A program made the translations under genes and the position numbers. A stretch of 64,000 nt of DNA, taken from the NCBI RefSeq assembly GCF_900890705.1, contig NZ_CAAHFH010000004.1, positions 1 through 64,000 of the forward strand. Direction: 5' to 3'. This stretch comes from Pontiella sulfatireligans. GTDB lineage: Bacteria; Verrucomicrobiota; Kiritimatiellia; Kiritimatiellales; Pontiellaceae. Within the stretch, counting starts at the first letter, position 1, and the number at the start of each line of letters is the position of its first letter. The notes under the pieces are model-generated. The model was given only the letters and a program-made list of their open reading frames with translations, did not search any database and was not told where the DNA came from. Of this stretch, positions 63,266 to 64,000 are shown piece after piece.

Positions 63266-63386
63266 AACTTTCTCCTGATTGGTTTGTTTTTAGAAGCCAG
63301 GATTCAGAAGCCAAGATTCAGTATTGGACAATGCTTGCCGCCTACCGAATTCCACCTTCCGACTCCCGACTTCTATCTGCTGACTC
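63266..63386. other. Gap with short tandem repeat
   Basis: A direct repeat AGAAGCCA(A/G)GATTC at about 63291 and 63305, followed by degenerate GACTCC units. No gene. Confidence 0.4.
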
Positions 63387-64000
63387 CTAAACTACGTTTT
63401 CGCCTTTAACGTAGCCAAAGTTGGCCGTGATGCCGCCGTCCACATAAAGGACATGGCCATTGACAAACTGGCTGGCCTTCGATGCCAGGAAGAGCGCGGC
63501 GTTGCCGACGTCTTCCGGCTCGCCCCAGCGGTCGGCCGGCGTGCGCATCATCACCAGATCGTTGAACGGGTGGCCGCCTTCGCGGATCGGCGCGGTCTGG
63601 GCCGTAGCAATATAGCCCGGGCCGATGCCGTTGATCTGAACGTTATGCTTCGCCCATTCGCAGCACATGTTGGCCGTCAGCATTTTCAGGCCGCCCTTGG
63701 CGGAAGCGTAGGCGGAAACAGAGTTGCGGCCATAGCGGCTCATCATCGAGCACATGTTGATAATCTTGCCTTCGCCCTTCTTGATCATGTTCGGCGCACA
63801 GCGCTTGCCCACGATGAACGGAGCAATCAGGTCAACATCAATCACCTGCTCGAAATCCGCAACCGGCATATCAAGGATTGGAACGCGCTTAATGATGCCC
63901 GCGTTGTTGACGAGGATGTCGATTTCACCAACGTCTGCTTCGATTTTGGAAATCCCGGCATCCACATCCGCTTCGTCACAAACGTTAAACTTGAGTAGAT
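63387..64000 (-). CDS. SDR family dehydrogenase (KduD/gluconate dehydrogenase-like), 5' end outside window
   Basis: The final 204 or so residues of a short-chain dehydrogenase; the frame continues past the window edge (LKFNVCDEADVDAG). NNAG near the start, active-site YASAK (Tyr-x-x-x-Lys, within SVSAYASAKGG), and ADRWGEPEDVGNAALFLASK are typical of the 2-keto-3-deoxygluconate/gluconate dehydrogenase branch. The N-terminal nucleotide-binding glycine motif is not visible here. First seen gene of the sugar cluster. Confidence 0.88.
   Translation of the reverse strand, partial: LLKFNVCDEADVDAGISKIEADVGEIDILVNNAGIIKRVPILDMPVADFEQVIDVDLIAPFIVGKRCAPNMIKKGEGKIINMCSMMSRYGRNSVSAYASAKGGLKMLTANMCCEWAKHNVQINGIGPGYIATAQTAPIREGGHPFNDLVMMRTPADRWGEPEDVGNAALFLASKASQFVNGHVLYVDGGITANFGYVKGENVV

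Noticed and set aside
1..64000. tRNA or rRNA genes
   Set aside because: No cloverleaf or rRNA-like sequence was noticed on either strand by eye; a tRNAscan/Infernal run would be needed to exclude them.

Overview
The window looks like a chromosomal segment of a marine PVC-group bacterium, most likely a Kiritimatiellota/Pontiella-like member of the Verrucomicrobiota lineage. This is an inference from gene content, moderate GC and the abundance of small hairpin repeats; no rRNA or marker gene is present to prove it. Nearly all host genes lie on the minus strand.

Right to left along the minus strand (the direction of transcription): 60.0-64.0 kb is a sugar-use cluster with an SDR dehydrogenase (cut by the window edge), a RhaT-like sugar symporter, an aldose epimerase and an AraC/XylR-type regulator. 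55.4-59.6 kb holds cardiolipin synthase, glutamate decarboxylase, a YrhK-like membrane protein and half of a TRIC-type cation channel gene. 50-55.4 kb is an integron: an IntI-type integrase on the plus strand, an iteron-rich attI region and about five cassettes on the minus strand, three of them bounded by clear attC sites. The cassettes carry unknown, mostly membrane, genes. The other end of a TRIC gene lies just beyond the array. 46.2-49.7 kb holds an MscS channel, a beta-barrel protein and a second TRIC relic. 40.5-46.2 kb is a very large BvgS-like sensor kinase with a NarL-type regulator that seems to carry two GerE-like domains.

31.0-39.7 kb is an RND tripartite efflux operon followed by a patatin-like lipoprotein and a potassium channel. 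25-31 kb has a large MscK-like channel, a frameshifted OprD-like porin and a DUF1269 gene, a close copy of which sits at 39.7 kb. 14.8-25.2 kb is the most unusual host block: five consecutive secreted DUF1254/DUF1214 paralogues plus the stub of a sixth, preceded by two DUF3332 lipoproteins, a 46-residue membrane peptide gene and an outer-membrane MetA-pathway-like protein.

11.4-14.6 kb has a divergent pair, an AAA/DUF4143 ATPase and a Fic protein, with repeated TTCGWCGAA-like boxes in the control region. 8.9-11.3 kb is a zinc-binding ABC transporter lipoprotein gene cleanly split by an IS4-family element with an 11-bp target duplication. 0.2-7.6 kb is an operon for an antiporter, a FUSC/AaeB-type exporter with its DUF1656, HlyD and outer-membrane partners, and an AI-2E-family permease.

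Taken together the host genes suggest an envelope, osmotic and acid-stress region (mechanosensitive and K+ channels, Na+/H+ antiporter, GadB, cardiolipin synthase, efflux). That grouping is inference. Several families of short dispersed palindromes run through the window, including hairpins whose stems vary while their loops stay the same.
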